A stretch of DNA of 64,000 bases from Paenibacillus sp. FSL H3-0469. GTDB lineage: Bacteria > Bacillota > Bacilli > Paenibacillales > Paenibacillaceae. The DNA lies in the NCBI RefSeq assembly GCF_038051945.1, contig NZ_CP150302.1, positions 2,046,001 to 2,110,000 of the forward strand. Reading direction: 5' to 3'. How positions within the stretch are numbered: the stretch's first letter is position 1; each line of letters starts with the position of its first letter. The translations under genes were made by a program, and so were the position numbers. This document shows positions 7,298-15,176 of this stretch, piece by piece. The notes beneath the pieces were generated by a model. The model saw only the letters and a list, made by a program, of their open reading frames with translations. It was not told the origin of the DNA and did not search any database.

Positions 7298-8418
7298 TAG
7301 CTTCTCCCTCCTGCTGTGGATAATTGTTCGGCATAGCTTGCCGCATAGTCCGGGTATTGACCGTTGGCGGCTCTGAGGTTATCCGCCAGCTTGCGCAGTT
7401 CATCATCATCATATCCTGACATGGCCCACTCTCCATAAGTAATGCCGTAACCAAGCTTGACCCACAGATCACTGTTGATCTTCTCATGCGGGCCGAAGGG
7501 GTCCAGCAGCACAAGCGGTGTACCCGAAGCCAGCGAATCTATCAAAGCGCCGCCGCCCGGCTTGCTGATGACTGCGGATGCCTGCCGGATAACTCCGAAC
7601 ATCCCCTCCCCATAGCTCTGACAGGGCGGGAAATGCTCCGTCCGGTTACCGGTTACCTCTGCAAACGGCGGGAAGGTATACTGCCCGCTGCTGTCCTTCG
7701 TCCAGGTGCGCCACTGCGGATCATTCATATAATAACGTCTTCCATGGATAGCCTCGCCAATCTCCTGAATACTGTAAGCGGCGATATCCAGCTCGTACCC
7801 CGCCGACTCCAGCGCGTCAAACTTCTCACGGAAGGTTCCAATCCCCCAGCCGCCCCCATGAACGACCAGCCGCCCGTTCCTCGCCGCGGCAGGCAGTGCT
7901 TCCCCAGACCCGGCATCGATGCTGCACAGAATCTCCTGCTTCCCGGGATCATACAGGCTTACTTCATGATAGCCTTCCGCATAACCCGGATTCAGTTTGC
8001 GCAGATTTTTCCACGATGGCGACAGGCCGGCGTCAATATACAGCAGGTCAGCATACACGCTCACCCCCGCCAGCTCACGGTACTGGTCCATGATATGCAC
8101 CCAGTGCCCGGACAAGACGATGAAATGCTGCCGTTCCTCATGCTTCCATTGCTGCAGCAGTTGTTCAACGGCTGCAGGGTCAAGGCTGCTTCTTATATCG
8201 GACGGTATTTTTTGTGAGGTCAGAGCTACGGCGAAGCTCTGCTGATACGCCCTGCGGCTGTTGTCTGTCTGTTCCTTTTTGCGCTCAGGCATTAAGCTCT
8301 CGAACACCTCAATCTCCGCCTGAAGACCCAGCGCGGTTAACTTGCGTTCCAGCAGCAGACCAGGGACATAGAAGCCGAGACCAAAGCCTGAGCATAGAAT
8401 CGTCACGGTGTTATTCAT
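7297..8418 (-). CDS. GT-B-like glycosyltransferase of the biosynthetic cluster
   Basis: 373 residues. The N-terminus VTILCSGFGLGFYVPGLLLERKL has the GT-B opening strand and glycine loop. The C-terminal half has SKPGGGALIDSLASGTPLVLLDPFG, resembling the nucleotide-sugar-binding segment of GT28/MurG-like enzymes (SKPGG-T-EAL-G-P). VVHGGGWGIG marks the interdomain linker region. It probably transfers a sugar, but it is divergent and a non-catalytic or sugar-independent role is possible. The ATG at 8418 is chosen over an upstream in-frame start at 8511, which would lie inside the ATP-grasp gene; AAAGGAA precedes 8418. It is the third gene of the operon. Confidence 0.65.
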   Translation of the reverse strand: MNNTVTILCSGFGLGFYVPGLLLERKLTALGLQAEIEVFESLMPERKKEQTDNSRRAYQQSFAVALTSQKIPSDIRSSLDPAAVEQLLQQWKHEERQHFIVLSGHWVHIMDQYRELAGVSVYADLLYIDAGLSPSWKNLRKLNPGYAEGYHEVSLYDPGKQEILCSIDAGSGEALPAAARNGRLVVHGGGWGIGTFREKFDALESAGYELDIAAYSIQEIGEAIHGRRYYMNDPQWRTWTKDSSGQYTFPPFAEVTGNRTEHFPPCQSYGEGMFGVIRQASAVISKPGGGALIDSLASGTPLVLLDPFGPHEKINSDLWVKLGYGITYGEWAMSGYDDDELRKLADNLRAANGQYPDYAASYAEQLSTAGGRS

Positions 8419-8434
8419 TGGAGGGTTCCTTTCT

Positions 8435-9775
8435 TTATCGCAGGATAGTATAGCCTGTGCGCATGAGAGACTCGTCCAGCGTACGGATGAGCCTATGCTT
8501 GCTGTCTTCACTCCGGTAAGTCAGGGCCGCATACAGCTTGCCCTTCACGGAACCGGCAGTACGGGCGGGGTCCAGCGGCTGGAGCGCGCTTGAGGTCAAG
8601 GGCATCACACCTTCCCCTGTCTCCAGCGAGAACAAAATCCCCGTCTCCTCCATCCGCTCCAGCAGCTCCTCATAATGAACCTTGCCCATAGCCGCCAGCG
8701 GCACCTGAATCAGGCAGGTGTGCACACCCTCCTGCTTGAACCGGCGGTCCACATGATGCTTAATCAGACTCATCGACTTGCGGGCATTGATCTCTACCAG
8801 AGGCGCCAGGCTTCCGTCACGCAGCAGCATGGAATCGACACATACCTCCCCGTAATATCCGTCAGCGTACAGCTCCCGGCCTATGCTGTGCATAGTCTCC
8901 CAGTAGCCTTCCTTCTCCAGCTTGTCCAGCAGAGACGGCTGCGGGGAGTGGGATTCTCCGAAGGCGAAGCCCTGATTCACCAGCTGCTGAACGGACAACA
9001 GGGTGATCCGGCCTTCCGGATCAATCTGAAACTGGCAGGAGAAGTCTGTCTCCCGGTCCAGCAGCGGCTCGAGGACAAACCGGATTCTTTTCCCCTGATT
9101 ACGGCTCGACTCCAGATGCCCGGCCATCCGGCGCAGCATACGCTCTGAATCCACCAGCTGATTCCCTTTACCGGATACCCCATACTCGTCCTTGATCAGA
9201 AAAGCTCCCTTCTCCAGCAGCACTTGTCCCGACTGCAGCAGCTCCTCCATACTGTGGACCACTACCGCAATATTCGGCAGCCCCAGCCGGTCCCGCATCG
9301 CCGTAGAATAGCTCTTGGTATTCACCGCCCGTACAATCTCTTCATTAGGCAACGTGGGCAAAAGCTTGTACCGGCTAACCGCCTCCTGTGTCCCGGGAAG
9401 CACAGCAAAGGGCTCCAGCAGCGCTCCTTCCGGTATTAAGCGGTCCGGCTCCTGCCCGGCTTCCATCCGGCCCAGCAGTTCAAATACATTCAGCGCCGCC
9501 TGTGCGGGAACAGACGCCTCTGCCTCCAGACTGAGCGTATCCATATTGGTGCTGAAGGCATAACCGAGCGATTGCAGATAGTCATATTGTGCCCGGTTCA
9601 TCCCCTGGCGGGTTAAGAGAACATCGCCGCTCCCGCAAAAGACAAACAGCATCTCATCCATCGCCTGCACGATAGCCAGTGCCTTCGTATCGGGAATGGC
9701 CGGCAAGGAGGCCAGATCCTCCTCCCGCCAGTACCGCTCCGACTCCAGGCTGCCGCAGTGCACAGCATTCCTCAT
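8435..9775 (-). CDS. ATP-grasp ligase (BtrJ-like), predicted to load the ACP
   Basis: 446 residues. The central ATP-grasp fold is seen as GAFLIKDEYGVSGKGNQLV (lysine and glycine-rich loop), RFVLEPLLDRETDFSCQF, YYGEVCVDSMLL and PLVEINARKSMSL, where the E-x-N metal ligands lie. The first ~170 residues form a separate pre-ATP-grasp region. The start overlaps the ACP stop as ATGA, so the two are translationally coupled. In butirosin biosynthesis the ATP-grasp BtrJ ligates glutamate to the ACP BtrI; the same pairing here suggests activation of an amino acid on the ACP (inference). The amino acid is unknown. Confidence 0.75.
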   Translation of the reverse strand: MRNAVHCGSLESERYWREEDLASLPAIPDTKALAIVQAMDEMLFVFCGSGDVLLTRQGMNRAQYDYLQSLGYAFSTNMDTLSLEAEASVPAQAALNVFELLGRMEAGQEPDRLIPEGALLEPFAVLPGTQEAVSRYKLLPTLPNEEIVRAVNTKSYSTAMRDRLGLPNIAVVVHSMEELLQSGQVLLEKGAFLIKDEYGVSGKGNQLVDSERMLRRMAGHLESSRNQGKRIRFVLEPLLDRETDFSCQFQIDPEGRITLLSVQQLVNQGFAFGESHSPQPSLLDKLEKEGYWETMHSIGRELYADGYYGEVCVDSMLLRDGSLAPLVEINARKSMSLIKHHVDRRFKQEGVHTCLIQVPLAAMGKVHYEELLERMEETGILFSLETGEGVMPLTSSALQPLDPARTAGSVKGKLYAALTYRSEDSKHRLIRTLDESLMRTGYTILR

Positions 9776-10014
9776 TGTACGGCAAGCCCGGCGACATAAG
9801 CGGAGAACCGGTCCACTGATTTCAGGTGCTCCAGATCAAAGGTATCGAAATCTACCTCTATATTGAATTCATCCTCGACTCTCAGAATAAAATTAATGAT
9901 CTGCAGGGAGTCAAGTGCGGCGTCCAGGGTCAGGTCAGAAGCTCCGCTGAGCGTCTGAAGCAAGCCTGGTTCCTCCTTGATTTCGGCGATAATCTCAATG
10001 ACTTTCTGCTGCAT
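9772..10014 (-). CDS. acyl carrier protein of the cluster
   Basis: 80 residues, the usual size of a discrete ACP. The phosphopantetheine site is DSL with Ser36 (AALDSLQIINFILRVEDEF), at the position canonical in stand-alone ACPs. It is acidic with four predicted helices. The ATG at 10014 follows AAAGGGG, and a longer in-frame start at 10056 lacks an RBS. It is the first gene of a five-gene minus-strand operon and is coupled (ATGA) to an ATP-grasp ligase. No ketosynthase or fatty-acid genes are nearby, so it is probably a dedicated carrier for an aminoacyl unit rather than a fatty-acid ACP. Confidence 0.85.
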   Translation of the reverse strand: MQQKVIEIIAEIKEEPGLLQTLSGASDLTLDAALDSLQIINFILRVEDEFNIEVDFDTFDLEHLKSVDRFSAYVAGLAVQ

Positions 10015-10089
10015 GTGTCTACCCCTTTCAGGTTGCATAATTGGAATGAATAGCATGAATATACCAAATTTTAAGTTGTTAATATATGG

Positions 10090-10118
10090 TTGAATGCGCC
10101 AAAATATTGAGATATACT
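10090..10118 (+). promoter_or_regulatory. promoter of araC/btrH-like pair
   Basis: TTGAAT at 10090-10095 and TATACT at 10113-10118 have a 17-bp spacer, 52 bp before the AraC start. The divergent ACP operon shares this 155-bp intergenic region; I see no equally clear promoter for that direction. Confidence 0.7.
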
Positions 10119-10169
10119 AGGATGGATTCCAGTTGCCAACATAAGGAAGCAGGAAACGGAGGTTTGTTA

Positions 10170-11090
10170 ATGGAAGCTTTTCCGCTATTTACGGGGGACT
10201 ATGTATTCGACTCCTGTTCACCCGTACAAATGCTCCTGACTCAAAAAACGGTCACTTCCGTACGTCATCAGCACGACTTTGTAGAGCTGGCCTACGTGGT
10301 TCAAGGGACAGGCATTCATCTGGCAGGTGAGGATAAAATGCAGGTGACGCAGGGGGATGTGCTAGTGATTCCGCCGGGGGTGTCCCATGTCTTTCATCCG
10401 CAGGATCTGAGCGGTACCGAGCCGCTGCTGATCCTGGATTGTATGCTCAGGCCCGGGCTTGACAGTGTGCTCAGAGAGCTGCAGGGTCCCTTGTCCGAAG
10501 AGGCCCTCTTGCCGCTGCTGAAGCTGCTGGAGGTGCGGCAATGGTTCGGATACAGGGAGAAGAATAAGGAAATTCTCTTCCTGCTCGGGCGGCTGCAGGG
10601 GATGCTGAACTCTGGCCTGCTCATGGATGAGCAGCGGCTATACCCGCCGCTGCTGGAGCTGGCGAAGCTGATTATGCCCGCTGCAGACCTTCCCTTCGCC
10701 GAACGCCCGGGAACCCAGTACGACCCGCTGCATGATGTCCTCTTATATATGATCAGTAACTATAATGAGCGGATCACGCTGAATGAGATGAGCCGCCAGC
10801 TTGCGATGAGCTCCCGCCAGTTCCAGCGGCTGCTCAAGAATAAGACCGGCAGGTCCTACATCCAGATCTTCCAGGAGATCCGGATGAAATACAGCTGCCT
10901 CCTGCTCCTGTTCACGAAGCTTGGCGTCCAGTCCGTGGCCCTTGAGGTCGGCATTTATGACATGAAATATTTCTACCGGCTCTTCCGCGAATTCAGCGGC
11001 ATGACTCCCGCTTCTTACCGCGACCGGCTGCACAGCCACTTCTGCTCGGCGAAGGAGATGATAAGCAGTGTTGAACATTGCTCCTGTTAA
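10170..11090 (+). CDS. AraC-family regulator of the biosynthetic cluster
   Basis: 306 residues. An N-terminal cupin-like sensor (RHQHDFVELAYVVQGTGIHLAG, then GDVLVIPPGVSHVFHP) is followed by a C-terminal double HTH (RITLNEMSRQLAMSSRQFQRLL, and VALEVGIYDMKYFYRLFREFSGMTP). It is divergent from the ACP operon and translationally overlaps the btrH-like gene, so it most likely controls the cluster. The start at 10170 is preferred over 10086 because GGAAACGGAGG lies just before it and 10086 overlaps the promoter. Confidence 0.85.
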   Translation: MEAFPLFTGDYVFDSCSPVQMLLTQKTVTSVRHQHDFVELAYVVQGTGIHLAGEDKMQVTQGDVLVIPPGVSHVFHPQDLSGTEPLLILDCMLRPGLDSVLRELQGPLSEEALLPLLKLLEVRQWFGYREKNKEILFLLGRLQGMLNSGLLMDEQRLYPPLLELAKLIMPAADLPFAERPGTQYDPLHDVLLYMISNYNERITLNEMSRQLAMSSRQFQRLLKNKTGRSYIQIFQEIRMKYSCLLLLFTKLGVQSVALEVGIYDMKYFYRLFREFSGMTPASYRDRLHSHFCSAKEMISSVEHCSC

Positions 11091-12054
11091 GAGTACCCTG
11101 TACCCTAAGCTGCGCAGCTGCATTGATGATTGCATCCAGTCTGTAGCGCAGTGGCAGGGACTTGATAGCAAAGGCATGTACGGCGATGCCTGGCAGATGT
11201 ACCTGGATGAGCCGCATGCCCCGGACCAGCCGCTGATTGAGCGGATACGTCTGCCCCGGATCAATACCGGCTACCTGTCTGCGTACCATGGCCTTACCTT
11301 CACATATATCGAACGGACTGGACCGGCAACGGATCGAAGCTACATGCTTGACTTGCTGGAGAATCAGCTGTCCGCAGGCATGCCGGTTCTGGTCGGCTTC
11401 GACTCCTATGACTGTCCCTGGTGTGTAGCCTACCGCAGGCTGCATACGAGCCATGCCTGTCTTGCCGTAGGTCTGGACCGGGAGAAGAACCTGATCTATC
11501 TGACAGATGCTTACTATGGAAGGGAACTTGAGACGGTGGATTTCAGCATCCTAGAAGGGGCCTGTCATTTCTACGCCTTATTCGGGCGGTGCGAAACCTC
11601 CCGTTCCTGCTCAGACTGGCAGACTATCCTCCAAGAGGTGCTCACCAGCCCTGCCCAACAGATTCGGCCGGATCAGGTGGGCGTCCAGCTCAGAGCGTAT
11701 GCCCAGGCTTATCTTGAGACCGGGATACAGCCTGATAATACAGCTGAAGCCAGTTCAGCCTTCAAGATCTACGCCAACGCGCTGCCGATCAGCCGAATCC
11801 GGTTCAGCCAGTTTCTGCAGCTGCTGGAGCGCGAAGGCCCGGCGCCTGCTCTATCCCGGGCGGCTGAAGGCTACCGTCAGGCAGGCGAGAAGTGGGATCT
11901 GGTCAATCAGTTCATGATTAAGGGAATGTGCTCGGGCAACAAGCCCGCCGCACGGGTGAAGCTGCACAGGAATATGTGCGAGATTATCCGCCTGGAGGAG
12001 CAGCTTCTGGAGGAACTGGCAGATTTGACGATGACGACGCAGCCTGGCAGATAG
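11068..12054 (+). CDS. BtrH N-terminal-domain protein (papain-like acyltransferase fold)
   Basis: 328 residues. The N-terminal ~170 residues match the butirosin BtrH_N type. A cysteine pair near the N-terminus (RSCIDDCIQSVAQWQG) is followed by GMPVLVGFDSYDCPWC, then SHACLAVGLD and IYLTDAYYG, consistent with a Cys-His-Asp cysteine-protease fold. In butirosin BtrH moves the ACP-bound side chain onto the aminoglycoside. The rest is helical. The GTG start at 11068, or the adjacent TTG at 11071, follows GAAGGAG and overlaps the end of the AraC gene by 23 nt. It probably transfers the group built on the ACP (inference). A strong terminator follows. Confidence 0.7.
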   Translation: MLNIAPVKSTLYPKLRSCIDDCIQSVAQWQGLDSKGMYGDAWQMYLDEPHAPDQPLIERIRLPRINTGYLSAYHGLTFTYIERTGPATDRSYMLDLLENQLSAGMPVLVGFDSYDCPWCVAYRRLHTSHACLAVGLDREKNLIYLTDAYYGRELETVDFSILEGACHFYALFGRCETSRSCSDWQTILQEVLTSPAQQIRPDQVGVQLRAYAQAYLETGIQPDNTAEASSAFKIYANALPISRIRFSQFLQLLEREGPAPALSRAAEGYRQAGEKWDLVNQFMIKGMCSGNKPAARVKLHRNMCEIIRLEEQLLEELADLTMTTQPGR

Positions 12055-12077
12055 GCCCTCTACCCTGCAACACAAAT

Positions 12078-12119
12078 AGAGCAGCGGCCCCCAACCGGGA
12101 ACCGCTGCTCTGCTCTTTT
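12078..12119. terminator. terminator between btrH-like and fusB-like genes
   Basis: A perfect 10-bp stem, AGAGCAGCGG (12078-12087) with CCGCTGCTCT (12102-12111), is followed by GCTCTTTTA. It lies between convergent genes and may serve both. Confidence 0.75.
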
Positions 12120-12134
12120 AATCAAACTATCCTG

Positions 12135-12782
12135 CTATTTGCGCACCGAGAGGACGAACCGCTCCAGCGCGCTTATATCCGTAATGCTCTGATTGCAGCC
12201 CTGATTATCCATACATACATACTGGCCTACGGAAGCAAAATTATCTGCCGCCGCCAGCTCCGGCTTGGTCTTGACAGTCAGGAAGGCAAGCTCCTGCTGC
12301 CGGTTGCAGAACAGGCAGTAGCCCTTCTTGTGCACAGGCAGCATCCGGCCTTCCACACCAATGAACTGCCCTTCATGCGGATAGACGATGAACAGCTTGT
12401 TCGTGGCAATGTCCGCCCAGGCCAGATAAGTGACATAACGGAAATCAAAACACTGCAGATCAGGCAGCTTCATCTTTTTATTCTTGGGAAACAGCTTCTG
12501 AATCTGCTTCAGCGTAATCGGCGGAAACGGCTCCAGATAAGGCTCCAGCCCGCTGGTATACTGCTGAAAGTCCTCGGCCTTCTCGAAGGTGGAGATTGAC
12601 CGCAGCATCTGCTCCTGCCCCTCGGTCAGTGAAGCAAAGGCTCCCGTCACGTTGAGCTCGGCGCTGTATCTTACGGTCTCCAGGACACGCCGGTCCGCTA
12701 CCGAACGCAGTGTTTTCAGCACAAAATCCGCTTGTTTCTTAATATAATTATATTGATGGTTTCTAATAAATGTTGTTTTCAC
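12135..12782 (-). CDS. FusB/FusC-family EF-G-binding protein
   Basis: 215 residues, the family length. The N-terminal helical domain contains HQYNYIKKQADFVLKTL. The C-terminal treble-clef zinc finger has C156-x2-C159 (KGYCLFCNRQQELAF) and C190-x5-C196 (VCMDNQGCNQSITDI), closely matching staphylococcal FusB. Such proteins bind EF-G and free it from fusidic-acid-stalled ribosomes. In an environmental Firmicute the protein may guard against fusidane-like or other EF-G-trapping compounds. The GTG start follows AAGGGG. The ~200-nt leader upstream has two small ORFs and competing hairpins, one covering the RBS, so drug-responsive attenuation is likely. Confidence 0.88.
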   Translation of the reverse strand: MKTTFIRNHQYNYIKKQADFVLKTLRSVADRRVLETVRYSAELNVTGAFASLTEGQEQMLRSISTFEKAEDFQQYTSGLEPYLEPFPPITLKQIQKLFPKNKKMKLPDLQCFDFRYVTYLAWADIATNKLFIVYPHEGQFIGVEGRMLPVHKKGYCLFCNRQQELAFLTVKTKPELAAADNFASVGQYVCMDNQGCNQSITDISALERFVLSVRK

Positions 12783-12792
12783 AGCTCTTCAG

Positions 12793-12833
12793 CCCCTTAT
12801 TATTATTGATTAATGCAATAAGGTGCAGAGCCT
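12793..12833 (-). promoter_or_regulatory. RBS-sequestering hairpin and long-range stem partner of the fusB-like leader
   Basis: On the minus strand CCTTATT pairs with AATAAGG across a 15-nt loop, and the AAGG belongs to the ribosome binding site of the FusB-like gene. Just upstream, CAGGCTCTGC (12824-12833) is complementary to GCAGAGCCTG (12910-12919) inside the leader ORFs. GCTCT of the same segment can alternatively pair with AGAGC beside the start codon. These are competing structures of the kind used in translational attenuation. Confidence 0.55.
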
Positions 12834-12837
12834 GCGA

Positions 12838-12921
12838 TTAGAAACGATAATATCTGTTTGGGCGATCAAGATTGTCCTGCCGCACCCCACGCAAAGTATC
12901 GCCCCGGATCAGGCTCTGCAT
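12838..12921 (-). CDS. leader ORF 2 (27 residues) upstream of fusB-like gene
   Basis: A 27-codon ORF beginning MQSLIRGDTLRG and ending RPNRYYRF, preceded by AGGGAG at good spacing. It is arginine-rich and resembles no protein I recognise. Its first codons contain one arm of the long-range stem that reaches 12824-12833, so ribosome position on it would change the leader fold. Candidate attenuator peptide. Confidence 0.5.
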   Translation of the reverse strand: MQSLIRGDTLRGVRQDNLDRPNRYYRF

Positions 12922-12956
12922 GAGGACTCCCTAGCTAATGAGCAATTCGTTGCCAT
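12909..12956 (-). CDS. leader ORF 1 (15 residues) upstream of fusB-like gene
   Basis: ATG with AGGGGG 8 nt upstream encodes MATNCSLARESSCRA. It overlaps leader ORF 2 in another frame, and its stop codon falls inside the stem arm GCAGAGCCTG. It could be the sensing peptide itself, or couple translation into ORF 2. Too short for any family assignment. Confidence 0.4.
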   Translation of the reverse strand: MATNCSLARESSCRA

Positions 12957-12989
12957 CCGTGTAACCCCCTATCAAACTAACCTGTCAAA

Positions 12990-13018
12990 AGTATAGCAGG
13001 AAATTATGGACGGAACAA
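12990..13018 (-). promoter_or_regulatory. promoter of fusB-like transcript
   Basis: On the minus strand TTGTTC (13018-13013) and TATACT (12995-12990) are separated by 17 bp. This predicts a ~200-nt untranslated leader before the FusB-like start codon. Confidence 0.7.
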
Positions 13019-13083
13019 TTCCATTTTCCTGCCTGTTCCTCAAGGTACTTTGATAGAGCTATTCTATAACAGGAGTGCCCGGT

Positions 13084-15087
13084 TTATTTAATAATCATAA
13101 CGCCCCAAGCATCAAGTGTAAGTTCTTCATCCTGCCCCACCGCATCGCCGGACAACAGCTCCTGACCCGCCTCATGCGGATATTTGAAGCTGAGCGGCTG
13201 GGCTGAGTAGTTGTAGTAGTAACGGATAGCGCGGCCCTGGCGGTTCACGCCGGACTTCACGATGAGCGGGAACGACAGCTGCTGGTCCGCTCCCCATAAC
13301 CCGGCTATCTGGAGCGTATCGCGCAGGATCTCCGCAAGTGCGGCAGGTCCGGTCATACAACCAATGTAGGTAGCTGTTCCTTCACCGAAGGTATTACGGG
13401 TGACAGCAGCATATTCGCCCCACTGGGGATGATCGTAGCTGGCCAGCATCTCCGCTGAACCGGGAACAATCATCTCCATCCAGGTGTGGACGGTGTGAAC
13501 GCCTGCTTCGGCTCCCTTAGGGAACAGCTTGCCGGTAAGTCCCGTCACCGCATTCGGCGTGGCAAAATGACTGTAAGCAATCCCGCAGGCCTCTTGAATG
13601 ATTCCAGGCTGCGCCGTATGACGAACCTTCACCTGTTCATCGGTGAACCCGCTCTTGAAGGAATAGACCACATGGCCGCCGCTGCGGACGTAATCATTTA
13701 ACTGCCGGAGCGCTTCATCGGAGACGGCGTACAGCGCAGGAACCACGACAAGCTCATACTCGCCGAGGCGCGGGCTTCCCGGCTGGATGAAATCGCAGGC
13801 GATGTTCATCTTATAGAGCTCATCATACATCCAGCGGACTACATCATTATAGATCAATCCGCCGGGCAGCTTGAACCATTCGATGGCGGACAGCGCTTCA
13901 TTGCTGACCATCACAGCCACCTTGCTGGTCTTCTTCAGTCCGATAAGCTGATCGCTTAACCGCTTGAAGTCCGCACCGATAGTCTGGGCTTCCTTATATA
14001 CCGGATTCGGCAGGAAATCATGACTGAGCAAGCCCTTCCAGTAGGTCTCGAAGGAATTATGAATCGAATGCCAATGCCAGTAGGCGACCATCGAAGCGCC
14101 TGAGCCCAGATGGCTGAACGCCAGCTGCCGCAGCTGTCCCGGATACGGCGTCCACTCGGGGAACGCTTGCGCCTGGGTCTCCAGCACGAAGTAGTTATCC
14201 TGCTTCAGCGAGCGGGTCATATCTCCTCCGAAGGCAATCTCTGCACCTGTAAGCTGATCCTGGGACGGGTGATAAATATCTGTACCGGCAATGTCAAAGG
14301 GCTGCGAAGCCGCAAAATGATCCACCGAAGGCTGAACGCCGAACGAATACCCCCGCCACTCGAAATCGAAATTATGGGTGGTGAATTGCCCCGGCTGCTT
14401 ATACTCATTCACAATTCCGACCTGCCACGCCAGGAACTCATTCACCAGTCCCCGCTGGAACCGGGCGAATTCAGCCCCCAAGCTGCCGTTGATTGTGCCT
14501 ACCATGGACGGGAAGTCCTCCCAGCTGTCGATCCGGTTACTCCAGTAGTCCAGACCGAACTGGTGGTTGATGGCTTCGGGCGTTCCGTAGGTCTCCCTCA
14601 TGTATTTGACGAATCTAAGCTGGACGTTCGGTCCGGCTGTCTCATAATGCTTGGTCTCATTATCGATCTGGTATCCGATGACTGCCGGATGCTTATGTAC
14701 CACAGCCATCAGCTTGCGGATAATCCGCTCCGAGTAGAACAGATACGCCGGACTAGTGATATCCATAATCTGTCTGGCGCCATATTTGCCTTCCCCTTTC
14801 ACAGTCACGGCCAGCACCTCCGGGTGCTCCTTGACCATCCAGGCCGGCACCGCATAGGTAGGTGTTCCCACAATGACATGAATGCCGGCCTCATGCATCG
14901 CATCCAGCACTCTCTGTACAGAAGAGAAGTCGAATACCCCGTTCTGCGGCTCATGCGTGCTCCAGGTGGATTCGGCAATCCGGACGGTATTAATGCCCGC
15001 ATCCTTCATCATTTGGATGTCCTGCGTAAGACGGTCATAAGGCATATATTCATCATAATAAGCAACGCCGTATAACAAGTGATCCAT
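13084..15087 (-). CDS. GH42 beta-galactosidase
   Basis: 667 residues, normal for GH42. The TIM-barrel N-terminus (LLYGVAYYDEYMP, INTVRIAESTW) carries the predicted acid/base Glu144 in YQIDNETKHY and nucleophile Glu303 in VLETQAQAFPEW. A trimerisation/Rossmann-like middle and a small C-terminal beta domain follow. No signal peptide, so it hydrolyses imported beta-galactosides in the cytoplasm. The ATG at 15087 follows TAGGAGGA; the longer frame to 15150 has no RBS. It lies downstream of a sugar ABC importer on the same strand, which probably supplies its substrate. Confidence 0.9.
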   Translation of the reverse strand: MDHLLYGVAYYDEYMPYDRLTQDIQMMKDAGINTVRIAESTWSTHEPQNGVFDFSSVQRVLDAMHEAGIHVIVGTPTYAVPAWMVKEHPEVLAVTVKGEGKYGARQIMDITSPAYLFYSERIIRKLMAVVHKHPAVIGYQIDNETKHYETAGPNVQLRFVKYMRETYGTPEAINHQFGLDYWSNRIDSWEDFPSMVGTINGSLGAEFARFQRGLVNEFLAWQVGIVNEYKQPGQFTTHNFDFEWRGYSFGVQPSVDHFAASQPFDIAGTDIYHPSQDQLTGAEIAFGGDMTRSLKQDNYFVLETQAQAFPEWTPYPGQLRQLAFSHLGSGASMVAYWHWHSIHNSFETYWKGLLSHDFLPNPVYKEAQTIGADFKRLSDQLIGLKKTSKVAVMVSNEALSAIEWFKLPGGLIYNDVVRWMYDELYKMNIACDFIQPGSPRLGEYELVVVPALYAVSDEALRQLNDYVRSGGHVVYSFKSGFTDEQVKVRHTAQPGIIQEACGIAYSHFATPNAVTGLTGKLFPKGAEAGVHTVHTWMEMIVPGSAEMLASYDHPQWGEYAAVTRNTFGEGTATYIGCMTGPAALAEILRDTLQIAGLWGADQQLSFPLIVKSGVNRQGRAIRYYYNYSAQPLSFKYPHEAGQELLSGDAVGQDEELTLDAWGVMIIK

Positions 15088-15176
15088 TATAATCCTCCTA
15101 AGAGTATTGATAGCGTATAATTCTCTTCGTAAAACTGACTTCGGGAGCATACGCTAAAAGTTTTGATAATTTGAGT

